A stretch of DNA of 64,000 nt, taken from the NCBI RefSeq assembly GCF_019697375.1, contig NZ_JAHCDI010000004.1:1909324-1973323 (forward strand), in the 5' to 3' direction. Within the stretch, counting starts at the first letter, position 1. Each line of letters starts with the position of its first letter. Below the pieces are notes generated by a model that worked only from the letters and a program-made list of their open reading frames with translations, searched no databases and was not told the DNA's origin. The translations under genes and the position numbers were made by a program. This stretch comes from Micromonospora tarapacensis (GTDB lineage: Bacteria > Actinomycetota > Actinomycetes > Mycobacteriales > Micromonosporaceae). Below are positions 52,417-60,603 of the stretch, in pieces.

Positions 52417-52431
52417 GTTCGGCAAGCGAAC
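52417..52431. promoter_or_regulatory. PcaU/PobR-type operator, proximal to the aldehyde dehydrogenase gene
   Basis: GTTCGGCAAGCGAAC is a perfect GTTCG/CGAAC palindrome within a longer one (9-bp arms, 52413-52435). It lies ~72 bp before the start of the aldehyde dehydrogenase gene and has the same form as the site at 52250. Confidence 0.78.
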
Positions 52432-52502
52432 AGGCGGCGCGCGGCCGGTGCCCACCTGCCGGCCGCCGCCTGCGGCTGTTCTGCGGCGCAAGGAGGATCA
52501 GC

Positions 52503-53963
52503 ATGTCCCTGCTCGACACCGACACCTGGCACGGCCGGCTCTACAGCGACGGCTGGGTGCAGGCGGCCGGCGGCACCGCCACCGTTCGCGCCCCCGCCAC
52601 CGGCGAGGAGATCGGCCAGGTCGGCGTGGCCGACGCCGACGACGTCACCCGGGCCAGCGCCCGGGCCGCCGTTGCGCAGCGGGCCTGGGCCGCCACCAGC
52701 TACGTGGAGCGAGCCGCCGTGCTACGCCGGGCCGGTGCGTTGTGGGAGCAGCACGCCGCCGAGGTCGGCGACTGGGTGGTCCGCGAGTCCGGGTCGATCC
52801 CGCCGAAGGGCGTCCTGGAGACCAGCACCGCCGCCCAGGAGTGCTACGAGGCCGCGACACTGCCCTCGCGTTCGCTCGGTGAGATCATCCCCAGCGCGCA
52901 GCCACGACTGAGCCTGGCCCGCCGGCTACCGGTCGGCGTGGTGGGCGTCATCTCACCGTTCAACGCCCCGCTGATCCTGGCCATCCGTTCGGTGGCCCCG
53001 GCGCTGGCGCTGGGTAACGCGGTGGTGCTCAAGCCGGACCTGCGTACGGCGGTCTGCGGCGGGCTGGCCATCGCCCGGGTCTTCGAGGAGGCCGGGCTGC
53101 CCGAGGGGCTGCTGCACGTGCTGCCCGGCGGCGTGGCAACCGGCGAGGCGCTGGTCGCCGACCCGCACGTGCGGGTGATCAGCTTCACCGGTTCGTCCGC
53201 CGCAGGCCGCAAGGTCGGCGAGGCCGCCGCCCGGCACCTCAAGCGGGCGCACCTGGAGTTGGGCGGCAACTCCGCGCTGGTGGTGCTCGACGACGCGGAC
53301 CTGGACCTCGCCGTCTCGGCCGGCGCGTGGGGTTCCTTCCTGCACCAGGGGCAGATCTGCATGACCACCGGCCGGCACCTGGTCCACGAGAGCGTCGCCG
53401 AGCGGTACGTCACCGAGCTGGCCGCCAAGGCCGACCACCTGCCGGTCGGCGACCCCGCCAAGGAGCAGGTGGCGCTCGGACCGATCATCGACGAAGGTCA
53501 GCGCGACAAGATTCACTCACTGGTCGAGGCGAGCGTCGCCGCGGGCGCCCGGCTCGCTGCCGGCGGCACCTACGAGGGGCTGTTCTACCGCCCGACCGTG
53601 CTCGCCGACGTCACCCCGACCACCCCGGCGTACGCGCAGGAGGTCTTCGGCCCGGTCGCCCCGGTGCTCACCTTCACCGACCTGGACGAGGCGGCGGCGC
53701 TGGCCGGCGCCAGCGAATACGGGCTGTCGCTGGGCATCCTCAGTCGCGACGTGATGAAGGCGATGGCGCTGGCCGAGCGCATTCCCAGCGGCATCGTGCA
53801 CATCAACGACCAGACCGTCAGCGACGAGGCGGTGGCGCCGTTCGGCGGCGTCGGCGCCTCCGGCACCGGATCCAGGTTCGGCGGGGCGGCGGCCAACGTG
53901 GAGGCGTTCACCGAGACGCAGTGGGTGACGATGCAGGGTGACATCACCCGTTACCCGTTCTGA
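52503..53963 (+). CDS. aryl-aldehyde (benzaldehyde/vanillin-type) dehydrogenase
   Basis: A 486-residue NAD(P)-dependent aldehyde dehydrogenase. It shows the cofactor region VGVISPFNAPL, catalytic Glu in LELGGNSALVV and catalytic Cys in GQICMTTGRH. The whole matches the benzaldehyde/vanillin dehydrogenase group. It precedes pobA by 34 bp and would oxidise 4-hydroxybenzaldehyde (or vanillin-like aldehydes) to the benzoate used by PobA. ATG 52503 has a strong AAGGAGG. It is transcribed away from the pca operon. Confidence 0.9.
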   Translation: MSLLDTDTWHGRLYSDGWVQAAGGTATVRAPATGEEIGQVGVADADDVTRASARAAVAQRAWAATSYVERAAVLRRAGALWEQHAAEVGDWVVRESGSIPPKGVLETSTAAQECYEAATLPSRSLGEIIPSAQPRLSLARRLPVGVVGVISPFNAPLILAIRSVAPALALGNAVVLKPDLRTAVCGGLAIARVFEEAGLPEGLLHVLPGGVATGEALVADPHVRVISFTGSSAAGRKVGEAAARHLKRAHLELGGNSALVVLDDADLDLAVSAGAWGSFLHQGQICMTTGRHLVHESVAERYVTELAAKADHLPVGDPAKEQVALGPIIDEGQRDKIHSLVEASVAAGARLAAGGTYEGLFYRPTVLADVTPTTPAYAQEVFGPVAPVLTFTDLDEAAALAGASEYGLSLGILSRDVMKAMALAERIPSGIVHINDQTVSDEAVAPFGGVGASGTGSRFGGAAANVEAFTETQWVTMQGDITRYPF

Positions 53964-53997
53964 GCCACCCTTGCACCGACAACTCAAGGAGGTACGG

Positions 53998-55167
53998 ATG
54001 CGCACCCAGGTCGGCATCGTCGGGGCGGGACCGGCCGGTCTCATGCTGTCGCACCTGCTGCACCGGCAGGGCATCTCCTCGGTGGTGCTGGAAAGTCGCA
54101 GCCGGGACTACGTCGAACACCGGCTGCGTGCCGGGGTGCTCGAACAGGGCTCGGTCGACCTGCTCCGCGACACCGGGCTGGGCACCCGCATGGAGCGGGA
54201 GGGGATGCGGCACGAGGGCATCGAGCTGCGCTTCGACGGTGAGTCGCACCGGGTGCCGATGACCGAGCTGACCGGGCGGGCGATCACCGTCTACGGGCAG
54301 CAGGAGGTCGTCAAGGACCTGATCGCCGCCCGCCTGGCCGCTGGCGGGACGATCCTGTTCGAGGCCGAGGCGGTACGCCTTGCCGGCCTGGAGTCCGCTC
54401 CGGTGGTCCACTTCCGGCACGAGGGCCGCGAGGAGGAACTGCACTGTGACTTCGTGGTGGGCTGCGACGGCTTCCACGGGGTGAGCCGGAGCGCCGTGCC
54501 CGACGGGGTGCTGCGCAGCTACGAGCGGGTCTATCCGTTCGCCTGGCTGGGCGTCCTCGCCGCCGCCCGGCCCGCGGTCGACGAGCTGATCTACGCCCAC
54601 CACGAGCGGGGCTTCGCCCTCTACAGTCTGCGCTCGCCCGAGATCTCCCGGCTCTACCTCCAGGTCCCCGCCGACGAGGACATCGCCGACTGGCCGGACG
54701 AGCGGATCTGGGCGGAGCTGCGCACCCGGCTGGAGACGGTGCCGGGCTGGACCCTCAACGAGGGCCCGATCCTGGAGAAGTCGATCACCCCGTTGCGCAG
54801 CTTCGTGGTCGAGCCGATGCAGTGGCAGCGACTCTTCCTGGCCGGCGACGCGGTGCACATCGTCCCGCCCACCGGCGCCAAGGGCATGAACCTCGCCCTC
54901 GCCGACGTGGCGCTGCTCGGCGACGCCTTCGCGGCCTGGTATGCCGACGGCAGCACCGAACTGCTCGACGGCTACTCCACCGCGGCGTTGCGTCGGGTCT
55001 GGCGGGCCCAGCAGTTCTCCTGGTGGATGACCTCGATGCTGCACCGGCTCAACGCCGACGACCCCTACGAGGCGAAGCTCCAGTCGGCCACCCTCCGGTA
55101 CGTCACCACCTCGCGGGCCTACGCCACCAGCCTGGCGGAGAACTACGTGGGCCTGCCGCAGGTATGA
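53998..55167 (+). CDS. pobA: 4-hydroxybenzoate 3-monooxygenase
   Basis: A 389-residue FAD monooxygenase converting 4-hydroxybenzoate to protocatechuate. It shows the dinucleotide motif GIVGAGPAGLMLS, RAGVLEQGSVDLL, the middle DG motif VVGCDGFHGVSR, and the GD motif FLAGDAVHIVPPTGAKGMNLA. Length is exactly that of the family. ATG 53998 follows AAGGAGG. It feeds the adjacent pca operon and is probably controlled by the same PcaR boxes. Confidence 0.96.
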   Translation: MRTQVGIVGAGPAGLMLSHLLHRQGISSVVLESRSRDYVEHRLRAGVLEQGSVDLLRDTGLGTRMEREGMRHEGIELRFDGESHRVPMTELTGRAITVYGQQEVVKDLIAARLAAGGTILFEAEAVRLAGLESAPVVHFRHEGREEELHCDFVVGCDGFHGVSRSAVPDGVLRSYERVYPFAWLGVLAAARPAVDELIYAHHERGFALYSLRSPEISRLYLQVPADEDIADWPDERIWAELRTRLETVPGWTLNEGPILEKSITPLRSFVVEPMQWQRLFLAGDAVHIVPPTGAKGMNLALADVALLGDAFAAWYADGSTELLDGYSTAALRRVWRAQQFSWWMTSMLHRLNADDPYEAKLQSATLRYVTTSRAYATSLAENYVGLPQV

Positions 55168-55285
55168 CCACGGTCCGGCCGCATCGGGGCCCCTCACCAC
55201 CGGCTCCGGCGACCAGCGTCGGCGACCGTCGACAGGTTGACGTTCCGTAACTGGCACCCGCCGCTCGCCACCTGTCGGTGCGACA

Positions 55286-55409
55286 CCTTTGCTCTGCTTC
55301 AACCTACGCAATGGCCGTTGACCTGCAAGGTGTCGATCAGTCTGGCGTTCAACGTGCGACGGCGGCTTCACCGACGGTGACCGTTGCGTGGGTTGAAGCA
55401 GAGCAAAGG
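55286..55409. repeat. long inverted repeat (26-bp arms) with inner hairpins
   Basis: The left arm (55286-55311, starting CCTTTGCTCTGCTTCAACC) and right arm (55384-55409) are complementary with one mismatch in 26 bp. Between them lie a second complementary pair, CGACACCT (55281) with AGGTGTCG (near 55327), and a small hairpin TCACCGACGGTGA. The element is non-coding. It could be a structured RNA, a MITE-like element or a paired regulatory site. The rest of 55168-55807 shows no supported gene. Confidence 0.75.
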
Positions 55410-55731
55410 AACCAGGTCGAGGGGGACTCAGCGGCAGCGGGTGACGGGGACGGCGCGAGGGAGGACGCAGCGCAGCGGGTGACGGGAGGCGCCGCGCAGG
55501 GGACGCCGCCCGACGCCGCGGCAGCGACCCGGCGCCGGTCGGAAGCTGACCCGCGCGTCCCGGTCGGGTCGTCCGATCCGGTCGGGACGTCCGGACGGAC
55601 CCGGACCGTCTCCCCTGTGGAGCCGGGCCGGCCGAGAAATCGATGGCCCGGACCATGGCGCGCGGCGGCGTTACGGGGTAGAAACATCTCGACCCCGCTT
55701 CTTCACGCCGTGATACAAGTCCGCTCGGCAA

Positions 55732-55743
55732 GAGAGCGCTCTC
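55732..55743. promoter_or_regulatory. LacI-type palindrome upstream of the beta-helix gene
   Basis: GAGAGCGCTCTC is a perfect 12-bp palindrome with the central CG and AGCGCT core common in actinobacterial LacI-family operators (for example CebR-type sites). It lies 65 bp before the start of the secreted beta-helix gene and suggests sugar-dependent control. Confidence 0.6.
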
Positions 55744-55807
55744 ACGGGTCGCGACCCACCACATCGTCGGGCGGCACTCCGACCGGCCCGACGGGAAGGA
55801 AGAACGT

Positions 55808-57670
55808 ATGCCGACCCCACCACACCGCCGGCGTCTCGGTCGGGCCCTGGCCTTCGGCCTCGTGCTGACCACCGCCGCCGTCGCCACCAACACCCCGGTC
55901 AGCGCCGGCCCACCCCGACCGGCCGTCCCCGACCTCGGGCCCAACGTCACGATCTTCGACCCGGGCATGCCGGTCAGCCAGATCCAGGCGACCCTCGACG
56001 CGGCGCACGCCGCCCAGGTCGACAACGAGATGGGCACCACCCGGCACGCCTACCTGTTCCGGCCGGGCAGCTACGGCACCGCGGCGGAGCCCCTCCAGAT
56101 CAAGGTGGGCTACTACACCGAGATCTCCGGGCTGGGCGCCTCCCCCACCGACGTGGTGATCAACGGCAAGATCGAGGCGTACAACCGCTGCCTCACCGAG
56201 GGCGGCACCGGCAACTGCATCGCGCTTGTCAACTTCTGGCGCACGCTGAACAACCTGTCGCTGTCGATCAACGCGGCCGGCCAGGACGACTGCCGCGCCT
56301 CGGCCAACTTCTGGGCGGTCTCCCAGGCGGTGTCGATGCGCCGGCTCGACGTCAGCGGCGGCGGACTGTCGCTGATGGACTACTGCACCAACGGGCCGCA
56401 GTACGCCAGCGGCGGCTTCATCGCCGACTCCCGGCTGCCCGCCACCACCAACGGCTCGCAGCAGCAGTGGCTGACCCGGAACAGCGAGGTCGAGAGCTGG
56501 TCCAACGCCGTGTGGAACCAGGTCTTCGCCGGGGTGGTCGGCGCACCCGACGACGCCGGCTTCCCCGACCCGCCGTACACCACCCTGGGCACCACCCCGC
56601 TGAGCCGGGAGAAGCCCTACCTGTACGTCGACGGCAGGGGGAAGTACCAGGTCCGCGTGCCCGCCGCGCGCCGAGACACCCGCGGCATCACCTGGGGCAC
56701 CCGGATGACGCCGGGGCGGACCATCCCGATCGGCGACTTCTTCGTCGCCAAGCCGTCCGACCCGGTGCGGGTCATCAACCGGGAACTCGCCCGTGGCAAG
56801 CACCTGCTGCTCACCCCCGGGGTGTACGACGTGGCCCGCAGCATCGAGATCCGCCGGCCCGACACGATCGTGCTCGGCATCGGGCACGCCACCCTGACCG
56901 CCGTCGACGGCGCGGTGCCGCTCGACGTCGCCGGCGTGCCCGGCGTGGTGGTCGCCGGGGTCACCGTCGACGCGGGCCTCAAGGAGTCGCCGGTGCTGCT
57001 GCGGGTCGGCCGCAAGCACGGCCGCAACCACAGCACGCCGCACAACCCGATCACGCTGTCCGACGTGTACTTCCGAATCGGCGGGCCGCACATCGGCAAG
57101 ACGGACACCGCGCTGGAGGTCAACAGCGACCACGTACTGATCGACCACACCTGGGTGTGGCGGGGCGACCACGGCGTCGAGGGCTTCACCGACGGCGTCA
57201 ACGGCGACACCGACCGCTGGCGCACCAACACCGGCCGCTACGGCGCGGTCATCAACGGTGACCACGTGACCGCCACCGGGCTGTTCGTCGAGCACTTCCA
57301 GCGTTACAACACCGTGTGGAACGGCGAGCACGGCACCACGATCCTCTACCAGAACGAGCTGCCCTACGACCCGCCGACGCAGGCCGACTGGCACAACGGC
57401 AAGGTCAACGGGTGGGCCGGCTACAAGGTCGGCGACCGGGTCCGCCACCACACCCTGCACGGCGGCGGCGTCTACGTGTTCAACCAGAACAACCCGTCGA
57501 TCCGCACCGAGAACGGCTTCGAGGTGCCGGTGCGGCCGGGCATCCGGCTGCACCACATCATGACGGTGAACCTCAGCGCCGGTGTCATCGACCACGTGGT
57601 CAACGGCGTGGGCGAGGCGGCCGACATGGACCGGGTCGGTGTGCCCGTCTACCTCACCCAGTACCCCTAG
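55808..57670 (+). CDS. secreted right-handed beta-helix protein (carbohydrate-active, pectate-lyase/GH55-like fold)
   Basis: A 620-residue exported protein. A signal peptide (RRLGRALAFGLVLTTAAVA, cleavage near VSA) is followed by two blocks of beta-helix-like repeats. The first is GYYTEISGLGASPTDVVING, with QVFAGVVGAPDDAGFPD after it. The second is IEIRRPDTIVLGIGHATL, VVAGVTVDAGLKE, DHVLIDHTWVWRGDHGVEG and DHVTATGLFVEHFQRY. This resembles actinobacterial secreted 'coagulation factor 5/8 type / adenylyl cyclase' annotations, which are beta-helix polysaccharide enzymes. The catalytic residues and substrate are not clear. GGAAGGAAG lies before the ATG. Confidence 0.8.
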   Translation: MPTPPHRRRLGRALAFGLVLTTAAVATNTPVSAGPPRPAVPDLGPNVTIFDPGMPVSQIQATLDAAHAAQVDNEMGTTRHAYLFRPGSYGTAAEPLQIKVGYYTEISGLGASPTDVVINGKIEAYNRCLTEGGTGNCIALVNFWRTLNNLSLSINAAGQDDCRASANFWAVSQAVSMRRLDVSGGGLSLMDYCTNGPQYASGGFIADSRLPATTNGSQQQWLTRNSEVESWSNAVWNQVFAGVVGAPDDAGFPDPPYTTLGTTPLSREKPYLYVDGRGKYQVRVPAARRDTRGITWGTRMTPGRTIPIGDFFVAKPSDPVRVINRELARGKHLLLTPGVYDVARSIEIRRPDTIVLGIGHATLTAVDGAVPLDVAGVPGVVVAGVTVDAGLKESPVLLRVGRKHGRNHSTPHNPITLSDVYFRIGGPHIGKTDTALEVNSDHVLIDHTWVWRGDHGVEGFTDGVNGDTDRWRTNTGRYGAVINGDHVTATGLFVEHFQRYNTVWNGEHGTTILYQNELPYDPPTQADWHNGKVNGWAGYKVGDRVRHHTLHGGGVYVFNQNNPSIRTENGFEVPVRPGIRLHHIMTVNLSAGVIDHVVNGVGEAADMDRVGVPVYLTQYP

Positions 57671-57680
57671 CGGTACGCCG

Positions 57681-57723
57681 GGAGGGGCCCCTGCCTACCG
57701 TCACGGTATGGCGGGGCCCTTCC
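57681..57723. terminator. bidirectional hairpin terminator
   Basis: GGAGGGGCCC and GGGGCCCTTCC form an outer stem, and TACCGT/ACGGTA an inner one. The element sits 11 bp after the beta-helix stop and 11 bp from the end of the convergent GNAT gene. Confidence 0.75.
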
Positions 57724-57733
57724 TGTCGCGCGC

Positions 57734-58231
57734 TCAGTCCACCACCGGGCTGCGCCGCTCCAGCAGGACGACGTCCCGCCAGCGGCCGTGGTGGCGGCCG
57801 ACCCGCTCGCGAACGCCGATCGTCCGGAAGCCGGCCCGCCGGTGCAGGGCCAGGCTGGCGGCGTTCTCGGGAAACACACCGGACTGGATCGTCCAGACGC
57901 CTGCCGCCTCCGTCGAGCCGATCAGAGCGTCGAGCAGCAGCCGGGCCACCCCCCGACCCCGGGCGTCCGGGTCGACGTAGACGGAGTGCTCCACCACCCC
58001 GGCGTAGACCGCCCGGGACGACGTCGGCGACACCGCGATCCAGCCGAGCAGTGTCCCGTCCCCGTCCACCGCGACCAGGCGGTGCGCCGGCAGCCGGCCG
58101 GCGTCGAAGTCCGCCCACGACGGCGCGACGGTCTCGAAACTGGCGTCCCCGCCGTCCAGCCCAGCCTGGTAGATCGCCAGCACCCGGTCCGCGTCGTCGG
58201 CCGTCATCGGCCGCAGCGTGACGTCGGCCAT
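57734..58231 (-). CDS. GNAT acetyltransferase (phosphinothricin acetyltransferase-like)
   Basis: A 165-residue N-acetyltransferase. It starts with VTLRPMTADDADRVLAIYQ. The acetyl-CoA loop is VDPDARGRGVARLLLDALI, and VFPENAASLALHRRAGFRTIG with GRHHGRWRDVVLLER is characteristic of the Pat/Bar/YncA group. These acetylate phosphinothricin-like compounds or amino acids. The substrate is not known. ATG 58231. Confidence 0.87.
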   Translation of the reverse strand: MADVTLRPMTADDADRVLAIYQAGLDGGDASFETVAPSWADFDAGRLPAHRLVAVDGDGTLLGWIAVSPTSSRAVYAGVVEHSVYVDPDARGRGVARLLLDALIGSTEAAGVWTIQSGVFPENAASLALHRRAGFRTIGVRERVGRHHGRWRDVVLLERRSPVVD

Positions 58232-58357
58232 CCGGCGGCTCCGTTCATGTCGTCGGCCCAGCCGGCCCGCGGGCGGCACCGGGCAGTCCCCTCCGGCACC
58301 TCACCGTACTCCCGCTCGACCTCGTGCCGGCCCGCACGTCCGCCGCGCGCGGCCCGG

Positions 58358-58822
58358 TCATCGGGGTGGGCCGACGTACAGCCGGCTGACCGTCTCGGCG
58401 ACACAGACCAGCTTGCCGCCGGCATCGCTGTCCACGGTCACCGTGGTGACCAGCTGCGCACCGCCCTCGATCGGGTCGACCTGACCGACGGTGGCGACGG
58501 CCCGGACCGAGGTGCCGACGCGGACCGGGGCGGGGAAGCGGACCCGGTTGAGGCCGTAGTTGACCCCCATCCGCACCCCGGCCACCCGGTAGAGCCGACC
58601 GACCAGGACCGGCAGCAGGGAGAGCGTCAGGTAGCCGTGGGCGATGGTGCCGCCGTACGGACCGGCCGCCGCCCGCTGCGGGTCGAGGTGGATCCACTGG
58701 TGATCGTCGGTGGCGTCGGCGAACAGGTCGACGCGGCGCTGGTCGACCGGGTACCACGGTCCCGGGCCGAGGGTCTCGCCGACGGCGCCGGCCAGTTCGT
58801 CGATGCTGGCGAAGCTTCTCAT
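58358..58822 (-). CDS. MaoC-family (R)-enoyl-CoA hydratase-like protein
   Basis: A 154-residue hot-dog-fold protein. The catalytic hydratase-2 motif is DLFADATDDHQWIH (Asp/His) followed by YGGTIAHGYLTLSLLP, and GVNYGLNRVRFPAPVRVG is the usual next strand. ATG 58822 overlaps the upstream acyl-CoA dehydrogenase stop (ATGA). It probably hydrates the enoyl-CoA made by the coupled dehydrogenase. Confidence 0.9.
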   Translation of the reverse strand: MRSFASIDELAGAVGETLGPGPWYPVDQRRVDLFADATDDHQWIHLDPQRAAAGPYGGTIAHGYLTLSLLPVLVGRLYRVAGVRMGVNYGLNRVRFPAPVRVGTSVRAVATVGQVDPIEGGAQLVTTVTVDSDAGGKLVCVAETVSRLYVGPPR

Positions 58823-59991
58823 GCCAGGTGCCCGCCGAGTTTGGTGTAGCCGCGCAGCAGGTCGCGCGAGATGATCAGCCGTTGCATCTCGTCGGTGCCC
58901 TCGAAGATCCGGTAGAGGCGCACCTGCCGGTACCAGCGTTCGATCGGCAGTTCCCGGGTGTAGCCCATGCCGCCGTGGATCTGGAGCACCCGGTCCACCA
59001 CCCGGTTGACCATGCCCGCGCCGTAGAGTTTCGCCATCGAGGAGGCGTGCCGCGGGTCCAGGCCCGCGTCGACCGTCCAGGCCGCGCGCAGGATGAGCCA
59101 ACGCGCCGCCTCCAGCTCGGTCTCCGAGTCGGCGATCATCCACTGGATGGCCTGGTTGGTGCCGATCTTCGCGCCGAAGGTCTCCCGGGTGTTGGCGTGC
59201 TCGATCGCCATCCGCAGCGCGCGCTCGGCGATGCCGACGGCGTGCGAGGGGATGGTGTAGCGCCCCTTGCCGATCCACTGCATGCCGAGGGTGAAGCCCT
59301 GGCCGACCTCGCCGAGGATGTTGCGGTGCGGTACGCGGACGTCGTCGAAGACCAGCGACGCCGGCCCGCCCTCACCCATCGTCGGGATGAACTCCGACCG
59401 CCAGCCCATCGACCGGTCCACCAGGAACGCGGTCGCCCCGCCGTCGCGGGCATCCCGCTGCGGGTCGGTGACCGCGATGACGATCGCGAAGTCGGCCTCG
59501 TTGCCGCCGGTGATGAAGGTCTTCTCACCGTTGAGGATCCAGTCGTCGCCGTCGCGGCGGGCGCTGAACCGGATGTTGGCCGCGTCCGAACCGGCGCCCG
59601 GCTCGGTGATGGCGAAGCAGGAGATCCGCTCACCCTCGATCGTGGGCAGCAGGAACTCCCGTTGCTGCTCATCGGTGGCGTGGAAGAGGATGTTGTCCGC
59701 CTCGCCGCCGAACCGGAACGGCACGTACGTGCGACCGATCTCCGTCCAGATCAGCGACTGGCCGACGGCGGGCAGGTCCATGCCGCCGTACTCCTGCGGC
59801 GTGGCCAGCCCCCAGAAGCCGAACTTGCGGGCCTTGAGCTGCAACTCGCGCAGCTCGGAGCGTTCCAGGCCGACCTGGTGGGCCCGTTCCCGCCGCAGCA
59901 GCTCCTGCTCCAGCGGCATGACCTCCCTGGTGATGAAGTCGCGGGCGGTATCGCGGATGGCCCGTTCCTCGTCGGACAGCCCGAAGTCCAT
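58819..59991 (-). CDS. acyl-CoA dehydrogenase
   Basis: A 390-residue FAD enzyme oxidising acyl-CoA to enoyl-CoA. Signatures: CFAITEPGAGSDAANI (FAD/substrate), GEKTFITGG, and VLQIHGGMGYTRELPIERWYRQVRLYRIFEGTDEMQ at the C-terminus; the catalytic Glu lies in this last region (EGT). ATG 59991. It belongs to a minus-strand run acyl-CoA dehydrogenase, SDR remnant, acyl-CoA dehydrogenase, MaoC. Confidence 0.93.
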   Translation of the reverse strand: MDFGLSDEERAIRDTARDFITREVMPLEQELLRRERAHQVGLERSELRELQLKARKFGFWGLATPQEYGGMDLPAVGQSLIWTEIGRTYVPFRFGGEADNILFHATDEQQREFLLPTIEGERISCFAITEPGAGSDAANIRFSARRDGDDWILNGEKTFITGGNEADFAIVIAVTDPQRDARDGGATAFLVDRSMGWRSEFIPTMGEGGPASLVFDDVRVPHRNILGEVGQGFTLGMQWIGKGRYTIPSHAVGIAERALRMAIEHANTRETFGAKIGTNQAIQWMIADSETELEAARWLILRAAWTVDAGLDPRHASSMAKLYGAGMVNRVVDRVLQIHGGMGYTRELPIERWYRQVRLYRIFEGTDEMQRLIISRDLLRGYTKLGGHLA

Positions 59992-60021
59992 GTGCTCACC
60001 GGTTCCTTTCCGCGGGCGCGC

Positions 60022-60585
60022 TCAGCGCGCGCCACCGTTGACGTAGAGGGTCTGGCCGCTGACGTACGACGCTCGTCGCTGGCCAGGAAGGCGATCACCG
60101 AGGCGATCTCGGCGGGCTGCGCCACCCGGCGCAGCGGGGTCTGCTCGGCGGCGAGTCGCTGGTGCGCCTCGGCGGCGCTGCCGACCCGCTCGGCGGTGGG
60201 GGCGGTCATCGCGGTCGCCACGTAGCCGGGAGCCACGGCCAGGTTGGTGGTGATGACCGACTCCCACTGCGGCAGCGGCATCTTGAACAGCAGGTTTGTC
60301 GCGGGTGATCCCGGCGTTGTTGACCAGCACGTGCCAGCCGCCGAGGCTGCGTACCACCTGCTCCCCCAGCGCCGCGACGGCCTCGGCGTCGGTCACGTCG
60401 CAGCCGGAGCCGACGGCCCGCCCGCCGCCCGCCACGATCTCGTCGGCGACGGCCCGGCTGCGGTCGGCGTCGAGGTCGACCACGGCGACGGCGGCGCCCT
60501 CGGCGGCGAGGCGGTGCGCCGTGGCGGCTCCGATGCCCTGCGCGGCGCCGGTGACGACGGCGACCCGGTCGGCGAATCTGGTCAC
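60022..60585 (-). pseudogene. FabG-like SDR gene with internal deletion and two frameshifts
   Basis: A remnant of a 3-oxoacyl reductase-type short-chain dehydrogenase. The N-terminus is normal (VAVVTGAAQGIGAATAHRL, VLVNNAGITRD). At ~60295 one extra A shifts the frame; the continuation (FKMPLPQWESVITTNL) is in another frame. It then jumps directly to AVAPGYVATAM, so the ~80 residues with the catalytic Ser, Tyr and Lys are missing. A missing G near 60070 returns to the first frame for SYVSGQTLYVNGG. Without YxxxK the product would be inactive. Confidence 0.85.
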
Positions 60586-60603
60586 GGTTGGCTCCCCAGG
60601 GGT

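Noticed and set aside
52227..52502. Upstream extension of the aldehyde dehydrogenase frame
   Set aside because: The stretch holds both PcaR-type operators and would be the shared promoter. The AAGGAGG before ATG 52503 decides the start.
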